64,000 nt of DNA, taken from NCBI RefSeq assembly GCF_012395185.1, contig NZ_JAAZTU010000018.1, forward strand, positions 18,488 through 82,487. The letters run 5' to 3'. The DNA is from Vibrio aestuarianus. Its GTDB lineage: Bacteria; Pseudomonadota; Gammaproteobacteria; Enterobacterales; Vibrionaceae. The position numbers were made by a program, and so were the translations under genes. Below are positions 18,326-27,500 of this stretch, piece by piece. Under the pieces are notes generated by a model that was not told where the DNA came from, ran no database searches, and saw only the letters and a program-made list of their open reading frames with translations. Every line of letters begins with the position of its first letter. The first letter of the stretch is position 1.

Positions 18326-19240
18326 ATGACAAAAATAGCCATTGGAATTTGTGAGTATCCTTCAGTATTGAAGTCTGCAGTTTATGGTCTTGAAGAGATG
18401 TTTTTGCTTGCAAGCAGAGTTTGTAGGGAACAGGGGATTGAGGTCTTATTTGAGCCAGTCATTATTCCGCATGATGATCTGCTAGAGGATAGTTATACAG
18501 TTGTTTTGCTACCGCCAGCTTCAATAGATGATTATTATTTAGCCCCTGAAGCCAAATTTATTGACTGGCTTAGAGAGCAGTATTCCAAAGGTACCGTTCT
18601 ATCATCTGCTTGTGCGGGGGTATTTATTCTAGCCGCAACTAACTTGCTTGGTAAAAGAGAAGTGACAACCCATTGGGCGTTAGCAGACACATTTGCCAGA
18701 ATGTTTATGGAGATTCCTCTTAACAGCAACAAGATATTGATCGATCACGGTGACATAGTTACGGCGGGCGGTATGATGTCGTGGCTGGACCTCGGGTTTG
18801 AACTGATCTCTAAATATTCCTCTCCTAGGGTTGTACGCCAACTTGGTAAAACACTTGTTATCGACACCGCGCAAAGAGAACAGAGCTATTATCAACAGTT
18901 CAAACCATCGTTCGCTCATGGTGATTTGGTGATTGTTTCGGTTCAACAAATAATGCATCAAAGTTATACGGAACGGTTATCGATACATCAGTTATCGAAG
19001 CAAGTAAACGTTACGGAACGTACTATGCAAAGACGATTTCTAAAGGCCACGGGTTACAACCCAAATCAATATTTGCAGCGTCTCAGAGTACAGAATGCAT
19101 GTGACTACCTAGAAAATACAAACCGTTCATTTGAATGGATAGCGAACCAAGTCGGTTACGAAGATATCAGTGCATGTCGAAAGGTTTTTATCAATATTGT
19201 TGGATTAACTCCACGAGAGTTCCGAAATAGATTCTCTTGA
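18326..19240 (+). CDS. GlxA-family transcriptional regulator (DJ-1/PfpI domain plus AraC HTH)
   Basis: Residues 1-~190 form a DJ-1/PfpI-like class I glutamine amidotransferase domain, with the nucleophile-elbow SSACAGVFILA. Residues ~215-304 are an AraC-type double helix-turn-helix (LSIHQLSKQVNVTERTMQRR and FEWIANQVGYEDISA, ending LTPREFRNRF). Regulators with this layout respond to small amides or nitrogen compounds and usually activate an adjacent catabolic gene. Here the divergent isochorismatase-family hydrolase is the obvious candidate target. The intergenic region of 118 bases would hold both promoters. Confidence 0.88.
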   Translation: MTKIAIGICEYPSVLKSAVYGLEEMFLLASRVCREQGIEVLFEPVIIPHDDLLEDSYTVVLLPPASIDDYYLAPEAKFIDWLREQYSKGTVLSSACAGVFILAATNLLGKREVTTHWALADTFARMFMEIPLNSNKILIDHGDIVTAGGMMSWLDLGFELISKYSSPRVVRQLGKTLVIDTAQREQSYYQQFKPSFAHGDLVIVSVQQIMHQSYTERLSIHQLSKQVNVTERTMQRRFLKATGYNPNQYLQRLRVQNACDYLENTNRSFEWIANQVGYEDISACRKVFINIVGLTPREFRNRFS

Positions 19241-19317
19241 TTCTTGGTGAATCGAATCTGTTCAAAATTTTTCTACAAACTGATCGGCTAGATTGTGATT
19301 GAGACCTTCCCGGTCTC

Positions 19318-19793
19318 ACTTCTCATTTACATCAAATTTATCCATGAGATTTTGAATTAAACTAGGTGAAACGCATGCAATTCCAGCGTCAATAAAACGT
19401 TCAGGGCAATGAGGCTCTATGAAGGCTTTGTCGTATTCATCACTTACAAAGAACTAATCAACATCAATTGCGTGTGCATGTGCAATTTTATGGTTTACTT
19501 CATTGGCGTCGCTGTTCCTAATAGTATATGAAGCGTCAGGAGCTTGGATCGATTTGTTTGATTAAAAAGTCTCGTTTAAAACGTTTCTGGATAGGGTAAA
19601 GAAGAAAACTAGATTTTTGACTAAATTCAGTTAACAACTCAATTGCTCTTTTGTCTAACGAGATATTATCAAAGAACTCTTGGTTGAATTGACTATGAAA
19701 ATCAATGAATTGTTGTACAGCTTGTGCGCTTTCTCTGTAAGGGGCAGATAGTAGTAGACTGCTGACATCAATATATAACACGCGATTTTTCAT
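19318..19793 (-). pseudogene. Broken small gene, perhaps HAD-like
   Basis: An 85-codon frame starts at 19793 (MKNRVLYIDVSSLLLSAPYR) and stops at 19536. Homologous-looking coding sequence continues in a different phase (NKSIQAPDASYTIRNSDANE, HKIAHAHAIDVD), meets an in-frame TAG, and resumes (FFVSDEYDKAFIEPHCPERF, DAGIACVSPSLIQNLMD) to a stop near 19318. The N-terminal VLYIDVSS resembles a HAD strand-1 motif, and the layout fits a ~155-residue HAD-like protein, but the catalytic Asp pattern is not convincing. One frameshift and one stop mark it as a pseudogene. Confidence 0.5.
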
Positions 19794-19901
19794 ACTTTAT
19801 CCCTGAAGGTTGTCAGTTCAATATCGTTAGACATTAAGTGTCTATGGATAAAGTGATTATGGCGATTACGTAAGATTATAGCCGTCTCTTTAATATAAAA
19901 A

Positions 19902-19923
19902 GGCCAGCACGGAAGTGCTGGCC
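19902..19923 (-). terminator. Terminator of CoA-disulfide reductase operon
   Basis: GGCCAGCAC-GGAA-GTGCTGGCC is a 9-bp stem with a GNRA-like loop. On the minus strand it is followed by five T. Confidence 0.88.
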
Positions 19924-19953
19924 AATATCTAACTAATAGAAATCGATATGTTA

Positions 19954-21651
19954 TTAAGCTTTCGCAAACAGGTAAGTACGGTAACCACCAAGTAGATTGC
20001 GTGCTTTATAGCCGTTGTTCACTAACTGACGGTATGCCACGTTTCCGCGCAGACCTACCTGACAGTAGATAACTATCTCTTTGTCTTTTGGTAGCTCGTC
20101 CATACGTTGACGAAGTTGGTCAACAGGAATGTTAACTGCACCTGGTAGGTAACCATTTTGTAGCTCACCTGGGTTACGAACGTCTAATAACAGTTGGTCT
20201 TCGGTTAGGTTATCAATCTCATCAAAGTGAATTGCTGTTGAATCGCCTTTGATTAGGTTGTTCGCTACGAATGCCGCTTGGTTAATTACGTCTTTCGCAC
20301 TTCCGTATGGTGGCGCGTAAGTCAGCTCTAAGTGTTGTAGTTGTTCTACTGTCATGCCTGCACGTTGAGCTACCGCCATCACGTCGATACGCTTGTCGAT
20401 GCCGTCTTTGCCCACTGCTTGCGCACCGAAGATTTTGCCTGATTTTGGATCGAACAGCATTTTGAACGACACCACTTCAGCGCCTGGATAGTAGCTCGCA
20501 TGGCTGGCGGTGTGTACGTACACTTTTTCGTACTCAACGCCTTCGCGTTTTAGCTGCTTCTCATTCTTACCTGTTGAAGCCACCGCTAGGTCAAAGATCT
20601 TACAAATAGCAGTACCTTGAGTACCTTGGTAAGTTTCGCTGCGGCCAAGCATGTTATCTGCTGCCATACGACCTTGACGGTTAGCTGGCCCTGCTAGAGG
20701 AACCATAGTTTGTTTGCCAGTGACGAAGTCTTTCTCTTCGATGGCATCACCGACCGCGTAGATAGATGGATCGCTGGTTTGCAGGTATTCGTTAGTATAA
20801 ATACCACCAAGCTCACCAATTTGCAGACCAGCTTCTGAAGCTAATTTAGTCTCAGGGCGTACACCAATCGCCATGATTAGGATATCAGTAGTGAGTGTGT
20901 CACCATCGCTTAGCGTCAACTCAAGCTCGCCATTAATATGTTGGTGTTCTTTCTGACCAGAATCCATGCTTGCTAATGATGTTGTTGGCTTAAATTCTAC
21001 TGACTTCAGGGCTGTAGATAGGCGTAAATCAATGCCTTTTGCGCGAATTTCTGCGTGAGCAAAACCTGCCATTTCACGGTCTACTGGCGTCATCACTTGG
21101 TCTGCCATTTCTAGCAAGGTTGTTTTAATGCCAAGTTGGTGGAACGCTTCCATCATCTCCAAACCGATAAAACCACCACCCACAACAGTTGCGTGGTCAA
21201 CTTGGTTGGTATTAATGGTTTGGATAATTTTATCCATATCAGGGATATTGCGCAGTGAATGCGTCAATGGGTTATCTAAACCTGGGATCGGCGGAACAAC
21301 TGGGCCTGCACCAGGGCTTAGAAGTAGGAAATCGTAGCTTTCAGTGTATTCACTTTGGTCTAACAGATTACGAACCGTAATGGTTTTACTATCGCGGTTG
21401 ATACGAAGTACTTCATTCATCACACGTACGTCTACATTAAAACGTGCAAGGAAACTTTCCGGCGTTTGAAGTAGAAGATTACCGCGTTCTTTGATGTCTC
21501 CACCGATATGGTACGGCAACCCGCAATTAGCGAACGAAACGAAAGGGCCTCTTTCAAACATAATGATTTGTGCGTCTTCACTAAGACGTCTTGCACGAGC
21601 TGCTGCTGATGCACCACCTGCAACACCGCCAATAATTACGATTTTGGTCAT
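19954..21651 (-). CDS. CoA-disulfide reductase with C-terminal rhodanese domain
   Basis: This 565-residue flavoprotein is of the CoADR-RHD type. It has an N-terminal FAD-binding GGVAGGASAAARARR, the redox-active cysteine in FANCGLPYHIGG (Cys43), an NADH-binding GGGFIGLEMMEA near residue 160, and a rhodanese domain over the last ~100 residues with active Cys in IYCQVGLRGN. The family reduces CoA disulfide or CoA persulfide and polysulfides with NAD(P)H, linking thiol balance to sulfane sulfur. I placed the start at 21651 because GGAG lies just upstream; a longer ATG at 21663 would include that Shine-Dalgarno sequence. It follows a truncated copy of its own N-terminus and a DUF2892 gene, probably in one transcript, divergent from an ArsR-type persulfide sensor. 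Confidence 0.92.
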   Translation of the reverse strand: MTKIVIIGGVAGGASAAARARRLSEDAQIIMFERGPFVSFANCGLPYHIGGDIKERGNLLLQTPESFLARFNVDVRVMNEVLRINRDSKTITVRNLLDQSEYTESYDFLLLSPGAGPVVPPIPGLDNPLTHSLRNIPDMDKIIQTINTNQVDHATVVGGGFIGLEMMEAFHQLGIKTTLLEMADQVMTPVDREMAGFAHAEIRAKGIDLRLSTALKSVEFKPTTSLASMDSGQKEHQHINGELELTLSDGDTLTTDILIMAIGVRPETKLASEAGLQIGELGGIYTNEYLQTSDPSIYAVGDAIEEKDFVTGKQTMVPLAGPANRQGRMAADNMLGRSETYQGTQGTAICKIFDLAVASTGKNEKQLKREGVEYEKVYVHTASHASYYPGAEVVSFKMLFDPKSGKIFGAQAVGKDGIDKRIDVMAVAQRAGMTVEQLQHLELTYAPPYGSAKDVINQAAFVANNLIKGDSTAIHFDEIDNLTEDQLLLDVRNPGELQNGYLPGAVNIPVDQLRQRMDELPKDKEIVIYCQVGLRGNVAYRQLVNNGYKARNLLGGYRTYLFAKA

Positions 21652-21719
21652 GCTGATCTCCATAAAATCAATGATATAGATAAATTAAAAAGGAAAAATC
21701 AAAAAATGTAGTCAATTAT

Positions 21720-21848
21720 CTATTTCACTAACGATGCATAAGGGCCGCGCTCGAACATGATGATTTCAGCATCTTGACTTAGACGACGGGCACGGGCATC
21801 TGCTGATGCGCCACCAGCAACACCACCAGTAATCACAATTTTAGTCAT
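21720..21848 (-). pseudogene. N-terminal remnant of a second CoA-disulfide reductase (42 codons)
   Basis: This frame begins MTKIVITGGVAGGASADARA and continues through FERGPYASLVK to a stop. It matches residues 1 to ~38 of the intact enzyme downstream and then diverges just before the active-site cysteine. The Shine-Dalgarno sequence (GGAGTGAG) and start are intact, so a 42-residue peptide with only a dinucleotide-binding beta-alpha unit could still be made. It sits inside the operon between the DUF2892 gene and the intact reductase. Confidence 0.8.
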
Positions 21849-21898
21849 AACTCACTCCAAAAAAATTAATCAAAAGCTTGGCTTAGGGATATATCCCC

Positions 21899-22084
21899 TT
21901 AACTTAGGCCAAGCTTCTTCAAGAAAAATACAGCAGGGCAAATCCCTGTAAAAGCGCTTTGGATAAGGTTTACACCGACAAATACGGTTAACCAAACAAA
22001 GTTGGGATGTACAAACATCGTGAGAATTACCGAAAGCAATATCATACTGCCCGCCAATACTCGTACGCCATTTTCAATAGTCAT
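21899..22084 (-). CDS. DUF2892 small membrane protein (YgaP C-terminal domain-like)
   Basis: The 61-residue protein has two hydrophobic helices (MILLSVILTMFV and the FVGVNLIQSAFTGICPAVFFL region) and the GICPAVFFLKKLG signature of DUF2892, the domain fused to the E. coli rhodanese YgaP. Such proteins co-occur with sulfane-sulfur enzymes and probably sit in the inner membrane. The start follows GGAGGG on the minus strand. It is the first gene of the operon leading to CoA-disulfide reductase and is divergent from the BigR/YgaV-like repressor. Confidence 0.85.
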   Translation of the reverse strand: MTIENGVRVLAGSMILLSVILTMFVHPNFVWLTVFVGVNLIQSAFTGICPAVFFLKKLGLS

Positions 22085-22128
22085 ATTGTTACCCTCCGTT
22101 GGAAATTGAAATCACTATAATCCTGTAA

Positions 22129-22144
22129 ATTAGAAAAGTCTAAT
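22129..22144. promoter_or_regulatory. Palindromic operator candidate for the ArsR-type repressor
   Basis: ATTAGA-AAAG-TCTAAT is a perfect 6+4+6 inverted repeat in the 151-base AT-rich gap between the divergent DUF2892 and arsR-type genes. A related half-site (ATCTAATTTAAAT) recurs near 22206, close to the repressor start. Both promoters must lie here. Binding by the neighbouring repressor is inference from position and symmetry. Confidence 0.6.
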
Positions 22145-22235
22145 GTTAATTTATCTAAATTCGCATTAACTAAATAAGCATTGACTAAATTACATTTATT
22201 AGTATCATCTAATTTAAATGTATCGCGGAGGAATA

Positions 22236-22547
22236 ATGATGGATGCTACATCGATCAATATTGAGCAAATGAAAACCAATGCTATCGAAGTGTCTGAGCT
22301 GCTAAAAACGTTAGCTCACCCAGAACGCTTGATGGTGCTTTGCCAGTTAATAAATGGTGAGGTAGGGGTTGGGCTGCTGCAACAAAGTTCAGCGTTGAGC
22401 CAGTCGGCGTTTTCTCAGCATCTAACCGTAATGCGTAAGCACGGCATTATTCAAGCAAGAAAAGAGTCACAACAGGTGTTCTATTCGTTGTCTGATTCGC
22501 GCATTGCTCAGCTTATCCAAAGCTTACAAACCGTATTTTGTAATTAG
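22236..22547 (+). CDS. ArsR-family repressor of the BigR/SqrR/YgaV persulfide-sensor type
   Basis: The 103-residue winged-helix protein has ELLKTLAHPERLMVLCQL, SQSAFSQHLTVMRKHGII and a C-terminal helix ending FCN. Two cysteines, Cys36 in alpha-2 and Cys102 at the C-terminus, occupy the positions of the conserved pair that forms a tetrasulfide bridge in BigR/SqrR. Metal-binding ArsR motifs (ELCVCDL) are absent. I infer that sulfane sulfur inactivates it and derepresses both divergent operons. The start after GGAGGA was chosen; an ATG six codons upstream would overlap the Shine-Dalgarno sequence. Confidence 0.88.
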   Translation: MMDATSINIEQMKTNAIEVSELLKTLAHPERLMVLCQLINGEVGVGLLQQSSALSQSAFSQHLTVMRKHGIIQARKESQQVFYSLSDSRIAQLIQSLQTVFCN

Positions 22548-22566
22548 TGAGAATAGAGGAAAAATA

Positions 22567-22986
22567 ATGGCTTTTAGCATTCCTTGGGAATCGTTGTTTG
22601 GTGGTGTTTTACTAGGGATATCAGCCACATTAATGTTGCTATTTAATGGCAAGATAGCAGGAATTAGTGGTGTTTTAACTGGGTTGATGACGCCCAAAAC
22701 GCGTGACTTTGCATGGCGTTTATTGTTTGCGCTTGGCATGGTTTCAGGTGGTGTGTTGGGTGTGCTTTTCTTCAGTGCAGAAGTACCTCAAACCTTTACG
22801 ATTGGTAGTGGCATGCTGGTATTGGCAGGGTTACTGGTTGGTATTGGTACACGCTTAGGGAACGGTTGCACAAGTGGGCACGGGATTTGTGGTATCGGCC
22901 GCTTATCTCCTCGTTCTATTGTTGCTACTTGTGTTTTCATGGTGGTTGCAGCCATGACTGTGTTTGTGCGTCTTCATCTTAGTTAA
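22567..22986 (+). CDS. YeeE/YedE half-transporter, first subunit (PmpA-like)
   Basis: This is a 139-residue hydrophobic protein with about four membrane segments. It carries the family's conserved cysteine motif [20 protein letters not shown]. Members of the YeeE/YedE (DUF395) family import thiosulfate or other sulfur species; in many genomes the two halves are separate adjacent genes, as here. It starts 19 bases after the repressor stop with an AGAGGAAA Shine-Dalgarno sequence and is surely in the same transcript. The exact sulfur substrate is unknown. Confidence 0.88.
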   Translation: MAFSIPWESLFGGVLLGISATLMLLFNGKIAGISGVLTGLMTPKTRDFAWRLLFALGMVSGGVLGVLFFSAEVPQTFTIGSGMLVLAGLLVGIGTRLGNGCTSGHGICGIGRLSPRSIVATCVFMVVAAMTVFVRLHLS

Positions 22987-22998
22987 GTGAGTGTAAAA

Positions 22999-23457
22999 AT
23001 GAACAATCTGTTGTTTCGATTAACGTCTTTAGTGGCGGGCCTGTTATTTGGTTTAGGTATGGTGTTATCTGGCATGGCAGACCCAGCAAAAGTCGTCGGT
23101 TTTCTAGATATCACTGGCGCATGGGATCCAAGTTTAATGTTTGTTATGGGCGGAGCGCTTGCGGTTTTTATGCCAATGTACTTATTGGTCATTAAACCAA
23201 GACAGAAACCAGTCAATGCTGAACAATTCTGTTTATCGAATAACCGTAATATCGATGCAAAGTTAGTATCCGGCGCGGCAATCTTTGGTATTGGTTGGGG
23301 ATTGGCTGGTATTTGTCCGGGACCAGCGTTGTCAACTTTAGCATTAGGAAATAGCGGCGTTTGGATTTTCTTCGCTTCGATGATGGTTGGACTAGGCACT
23401 ACTAATTTATTGATCTGTATTAACAATAGTAAAAAACGTCAAACACAAACTGCCTAG
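22999..23457 (+). CDS. YeeE/YedE half-transporter, second subunit (PmpB-like)
   Basis: The 152-residue membrane protein is the second half of the sulfur permease pair. It has GLGMVLSGMADPAKVVGFLD near the N-terminus and GWGLAGICPGPALSTLA with the conserved cysteine. It begins 12 bases after the first subunit ends. A GTG at 22987 could extend it by four codons. The two subunits together reproduce the layout of one full YeeE protein. Confidence 0.88.
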   Translation: MNNLLFRLTSLVAGLLFGLGMVLSGMADPAKVVGFLDITGAWDPSLMFVMGGALAVFMPMYLLVIKPRQKPVNAEQFCLSNNRNIDAKLVSGAAIFGIGWGLAGICPGPALSTLALGNSGVWIFFASMMVGLGTTNLLICINNSKKRQTQTA

Positions 23458-23509
23458 TGTATCTAAACTGGTATAGGTAGATGGAATCGTAATGATAAGT
23501 GAGGGAAAG

Positions 23510-24529
23510 ATGAAAAGGCTATCTTGGAGTGTATTAATTGCCTTAGTCAGTAGTAGTTACGGGATCAGCGCCTATGCTAGTGCTTTATACACAGTAAAAA
23601 GTGAACGACTACCGCAACGAGTTGAACTTGACGGTGTTGTTCAGCCTGTGAATAAGGGTACGGTGGCAGCACAAACGTCTGGCCGTGTTGTTGGTCTATA
23701 TGTTGACGTAAACGACTATGTTAAAAGCGGTGAGGTTCTGCTTGAAATCAGTGCGGTTCAGCAATCGGCATCTTTAGATGCATCTCAAGCTCAGTTAGCC
23801 AGCGCTGAAGCACAAAACCGAGAAGCCCAAGCTCAGATTAAACGTTATCGTTTACTCTTTCCTAAAGGCGCGATCTCTCAAGACCAAATGGATGGTGCTG
23901 AAGCGAAAGCGCGCAGCAGCGCTGCCGCTGTGAAAGCGGCAAAAGCTGCCGTATCACAAGCGAAAGAATCACTAGGCTACACCAATATTACGGCACCTTA
24001 TGACGGTGTTGTGACTCAACGTCATGTTGAGTTAGGCGAAACGGTTTCGCCAGGAATGGCACTGATTAGCGGTTTTTCATTGGATAAATTGCGAGTAGAA
24101 ACTGAGATTCCACAACGTTATCAACCTAATGTGACGACCATTGACCAATTTCAAGTCATCGCGCCTAGTGGCGAAAAAATCACACCAACAGAATTTAGCC
24201 TGTTTAGTTATGCAGATCCTCAATCTCACACCTTCAAAATTCGCTTAGATTTACCACAAACAGGGCAATTCAACTCTGCAGAAACTCTTATGCCAGGAAT
24301 GTGGGTCAAAACTGAATTTAACTACGGTCAACGTGATGTCATGCTTGTGCCGAATTCGGCAGTTTTGCGCCGAGCTGAACTTAGCGCGGTGTATCGCATG
24401 GTGGATGAACAACGTATTTTGAACCCTGTACGTTTAGGACAAACCTATGGTGAATATGTCGAAGTGTTGTCTGGCTTGGAGCAAGGTGACACGGTTGCAA
24501 GTCGTGCGTTTACACAAGTAGGTGAGTGA
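23510..24529 (+). CDS. RND efflux periplasmic adaptor (HlyD/MFP family)
   Basis: The 339-residue protein has an N-terminal signal-like segment. It shows the split lipoyl domain (GTVAAQTSGRVVGLYVDVND and YTNITAPYDGVVTQRHVELG), a short alpha-hairpin between them, and a C-terminal beta-barrel/MP domain. It links the inner-membrane RND pump to an outer-membrane channel. No TolC-like gene is adjacent, so it probably uses a shared one. The start follows GAGGGAAAG. It lies 52 bases past the sulfur permease genes on the same strand and shows no intervening terminator, so it is probably co-transcribed. Confidence 0.9.
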   Translation: MKRLSWSVLIALVSSSYGISAYASALYTVKSERLPQRVELDGVVQPVNKGTVAAQTSGRVVGLYVDVNDYVKSGEVLLEISAVQQSASLDASQAQLASAEAQNREAQAQIKRYRLLFPKGAISQDQMDGAEAKARSSAAAVKAAKAAVSQAKESLGYTNITAPYDGVVTQRHVELGETVSPGMALISGFSLDKLRVETEIPQRYQPNVTTIDQFQVIAPSGEKITPTEFSLFSYADPQSHTFKIRLDLPQTGQFNSAETLMPGMWVKTEFNYGQRDVMLVPNSAVLRRAELSAVYRMVDEQRILNPVRLGQTYGEYVEVLSGLEQGDTVASRAFTQVGE

Positions 24530-24530
24530 T

Positions 24531-27500
24531 ATGGATAGTCGTTTAGGTATTTCAGGACGAATAGCAAAAGCATTCCAGAATTCAGCAATGACACCCTTGT
24601 TAGCCTTGGTTGGTTTGCTGATGGGAGTATTCGCTGTAATGGTGACTCCTAAAGAAGAAGAGCCGCAAATTGATGTCACCTTTGCCGATGTTTACATCCC
24701 TTTTCCCGGTGCATCGCCAGCGGAAGTGGAGAGTTTAGTGACCAACCCTGCCGAGCAGATCATCTCTGAAATCCAAGGAATCGATAAGATTTACTCTTTT
24801 TCCCAACCTGATGGCGCAATGATTGTGGCCATATTTGAAGTTGGAGTACCGCGTAATGAAGCAGTTGTGCGTATTTATAATAAGCTCTATTCAAATAAAG
24901 ATTGGATGCCAGCCGGTGTTGGCGTCGGCGAGCCAATCATTAAACCCAAAGGCATTGAAGATGTGCCGATTGTCAGCATTACCTTATCCGATAAGTCAGG
25001 GCTTTATGATGCTCAACAACTCACGCAAGTGGCTCATGGTTTAGAAACCGAGCTTAAGCGGATTGATGGCACACGCGACATTTACACTGTTGGTCGCCAA
25101 CCTACGATTGTCGATGTTCGCTTAGATCCCGTCAAAATGAACAGCTTTGGTATCACGTTAGATCAACTTAATCAGCATTTACCGGCGGCGAATGCCAGTT
25201 CAACTATGCTGAAGTTGACACATGACAATCAGCAGTTTCCGGTTCAGGTAGGTCAGTTTTTAACTCGAGTAGAAGAAATTAAACAATTGGTTGTGGGCCT
25301 ACATAACAATACGCCAGTCTATTTGTCTGATGTCGCCACAGTGAACTTAGGTGTTGACACACCGACACAGCATGTTTGGACCAGTGATAAACAAGGTCTT
25401 TACCCTGCTGTGACATTAGCCATTGCTAAAAAAGGGGGCGAAAATGCGGTGCGAGTCGCTCAAGTTGTAGAAGCGCGCGTTGCTGAGCTAGAGAATCAAT
25501 TGATACCCAAAGGTATCAGCGTTGAAATTACCCGTGACTATGGCCAGACCGCTGCTGACAAAAGTAATACCTTAATTGCCAAATTAATTTTTGCCACTAC
25601 TGCGGTTGTGATTTTAGTTGTGCTTGCGATGGGCTGGCGTGAAGCGATGGTGGTTGGCATTGCGATTATTGTCACTTTGATGATCACTCTTTTTGCCTCA
25701 TGGGTATGGGGTTTTACCCTCAACCGCGTTTCACTCTTTGCGTTGATTTTTTCGATCGGGATTTTGGTTGATGATGCAATTGTCGTGGTGGAAAACATTC
25801 ACCGACATATGGCGATGGGCAAGCATAAATTGTCGGAGCTTATCCCAGTTGCGGTTGATGAAGTCGGCGGGCCGACAATTTTAGCGACGCTAACCGTAAT
25901 TGCCGCGCTTTTACCAATGGCCTTTGTTTCTGGGTTAATGGGACCATATATGAGCCCGATTCCGATCAACGCATCGATGGGGATGTTGATCTCTCTAGCG
26001 GTTGCGTTTGTGCTTTCACCATGGCTTGCGGGGAAGTTTCTTAAATCTGCGCCACATCATCCAGAAGGTAAAGCGGCAAGTGGTATTTTCCATCGAATTA
26101 TGAACCCTTTTGTGACTTCATCAACGCAGGGGCGTAATCGCTGGTTGTTGCTGATGGGGGTGTTTGCTCTTATCGCTGGGTCAATCTTATTGCCGGTGAC
26201 CAAAGCCGTGGTATTAAAAATGCTGCCTTTTGATAATAAATCTGAGTTTCAAGTGGTACTTGATATGCCAGAGGGGGCATCGCTTGAAAAAACGCAACGA
26301 GTGTTGTTTGAATTAGGTGCAGTGCTTAATAATGTTCCAGAGGTGAGTGGCTACCAAATTTATGTAGGTACGGCAGCACCAATTAACTTTAATGGTCTTG
26401 TTCGTCACTATTTTATGCGAAACCAAGCCCACCAAGGTGATATTCAAGTTAACCTGCTTGGGCGTAAAGAGCGAGATAAAGACAGTCACACCATTGCAAG
26501 CGAAGTTCGCCCATTACTTAATGAAGTTGCTCAGCGATTTGGCGGTAAGGTAAAAGTAGTCGAAGTACCACCTGGGCCACCCGTTTGGTCGCCTATCTTG
26601 GCTGAAGTATATGGACCAACACCTGAAATCAGAGCGCAAGCTGCGCGACAATTAAGAGATATTTTTCGTTCAACACCAGACATTGTTGATGTCGATATGT
26701 ACTTGCCTGAAATTCATCAAAAATGGCAAGTGGTGATTGATCGCAGCAAAGCTTCTCACTATCAAGTACCTTATGCATCGATTGTTGATGCATTGGCAAC
26801 AGCTGTGGGTGGAAAGCCTGTCACTTACTTGCACAGTGAGCACAGTAAATACCCCATTCCTGTTCAAATTCAAGCGACTGAAACCGCAAAAGTTCGCTTA
26901 GAGCAAGTGCTGAACATGAAAGTTGGAAGTTTGACGGGGAGTGCATATCCATTATCTGATTTGGTAGTAGTGCGCCAAACGCAAATGGATGACTATATTG
27001 TGCATAAAAATCTGTTACCGATGGTGATGGTTGTTGCTGATATGACCGGTGAAACTGACAGCCCACTGTATGGCATGTTTGAAATGGCACTTAACATGGA
27101 TGAATTGGGGCTACCTGTAGAGCAGTACTATATTCATCAACCAACGGGTTTAAATGGCGTAGAAATTTTCTGGGATGGGGAATGGACCATTACTTATGAA
27201 ACGTTCCGCGACATGGGGATCGCCTACGGTGTAGGAATGATTTTGATCTACTTATTGGTGGTCGCTCAATTTAAATCTTACCTTGTGCCTTTGATTATTA
27301 TGGCGCCAATCCCACTGACCATTATTGGTGTGATGCCTGGGCATGCCATTTTAGGCGCGCAGTTTACCGCCACGTCCATGATTGGGATGATCGCATTGGC
27401 AGGAATTATTGTGCGAAATTCGATTTTGCTGGTGGACTTTATAAACCAACAGGTGGAAGCCGGAATGGAATTTTCAGAAGCGGTGATTCAATCAGCCGCG

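Noticed and set aside
19301..19317. GAGACC-TTCCC-GGTCTC hairpin after the GlxA-type regulator
   Set aside because: The stem is only six base pairs and no T-run follows, so I did not call it a terminator.
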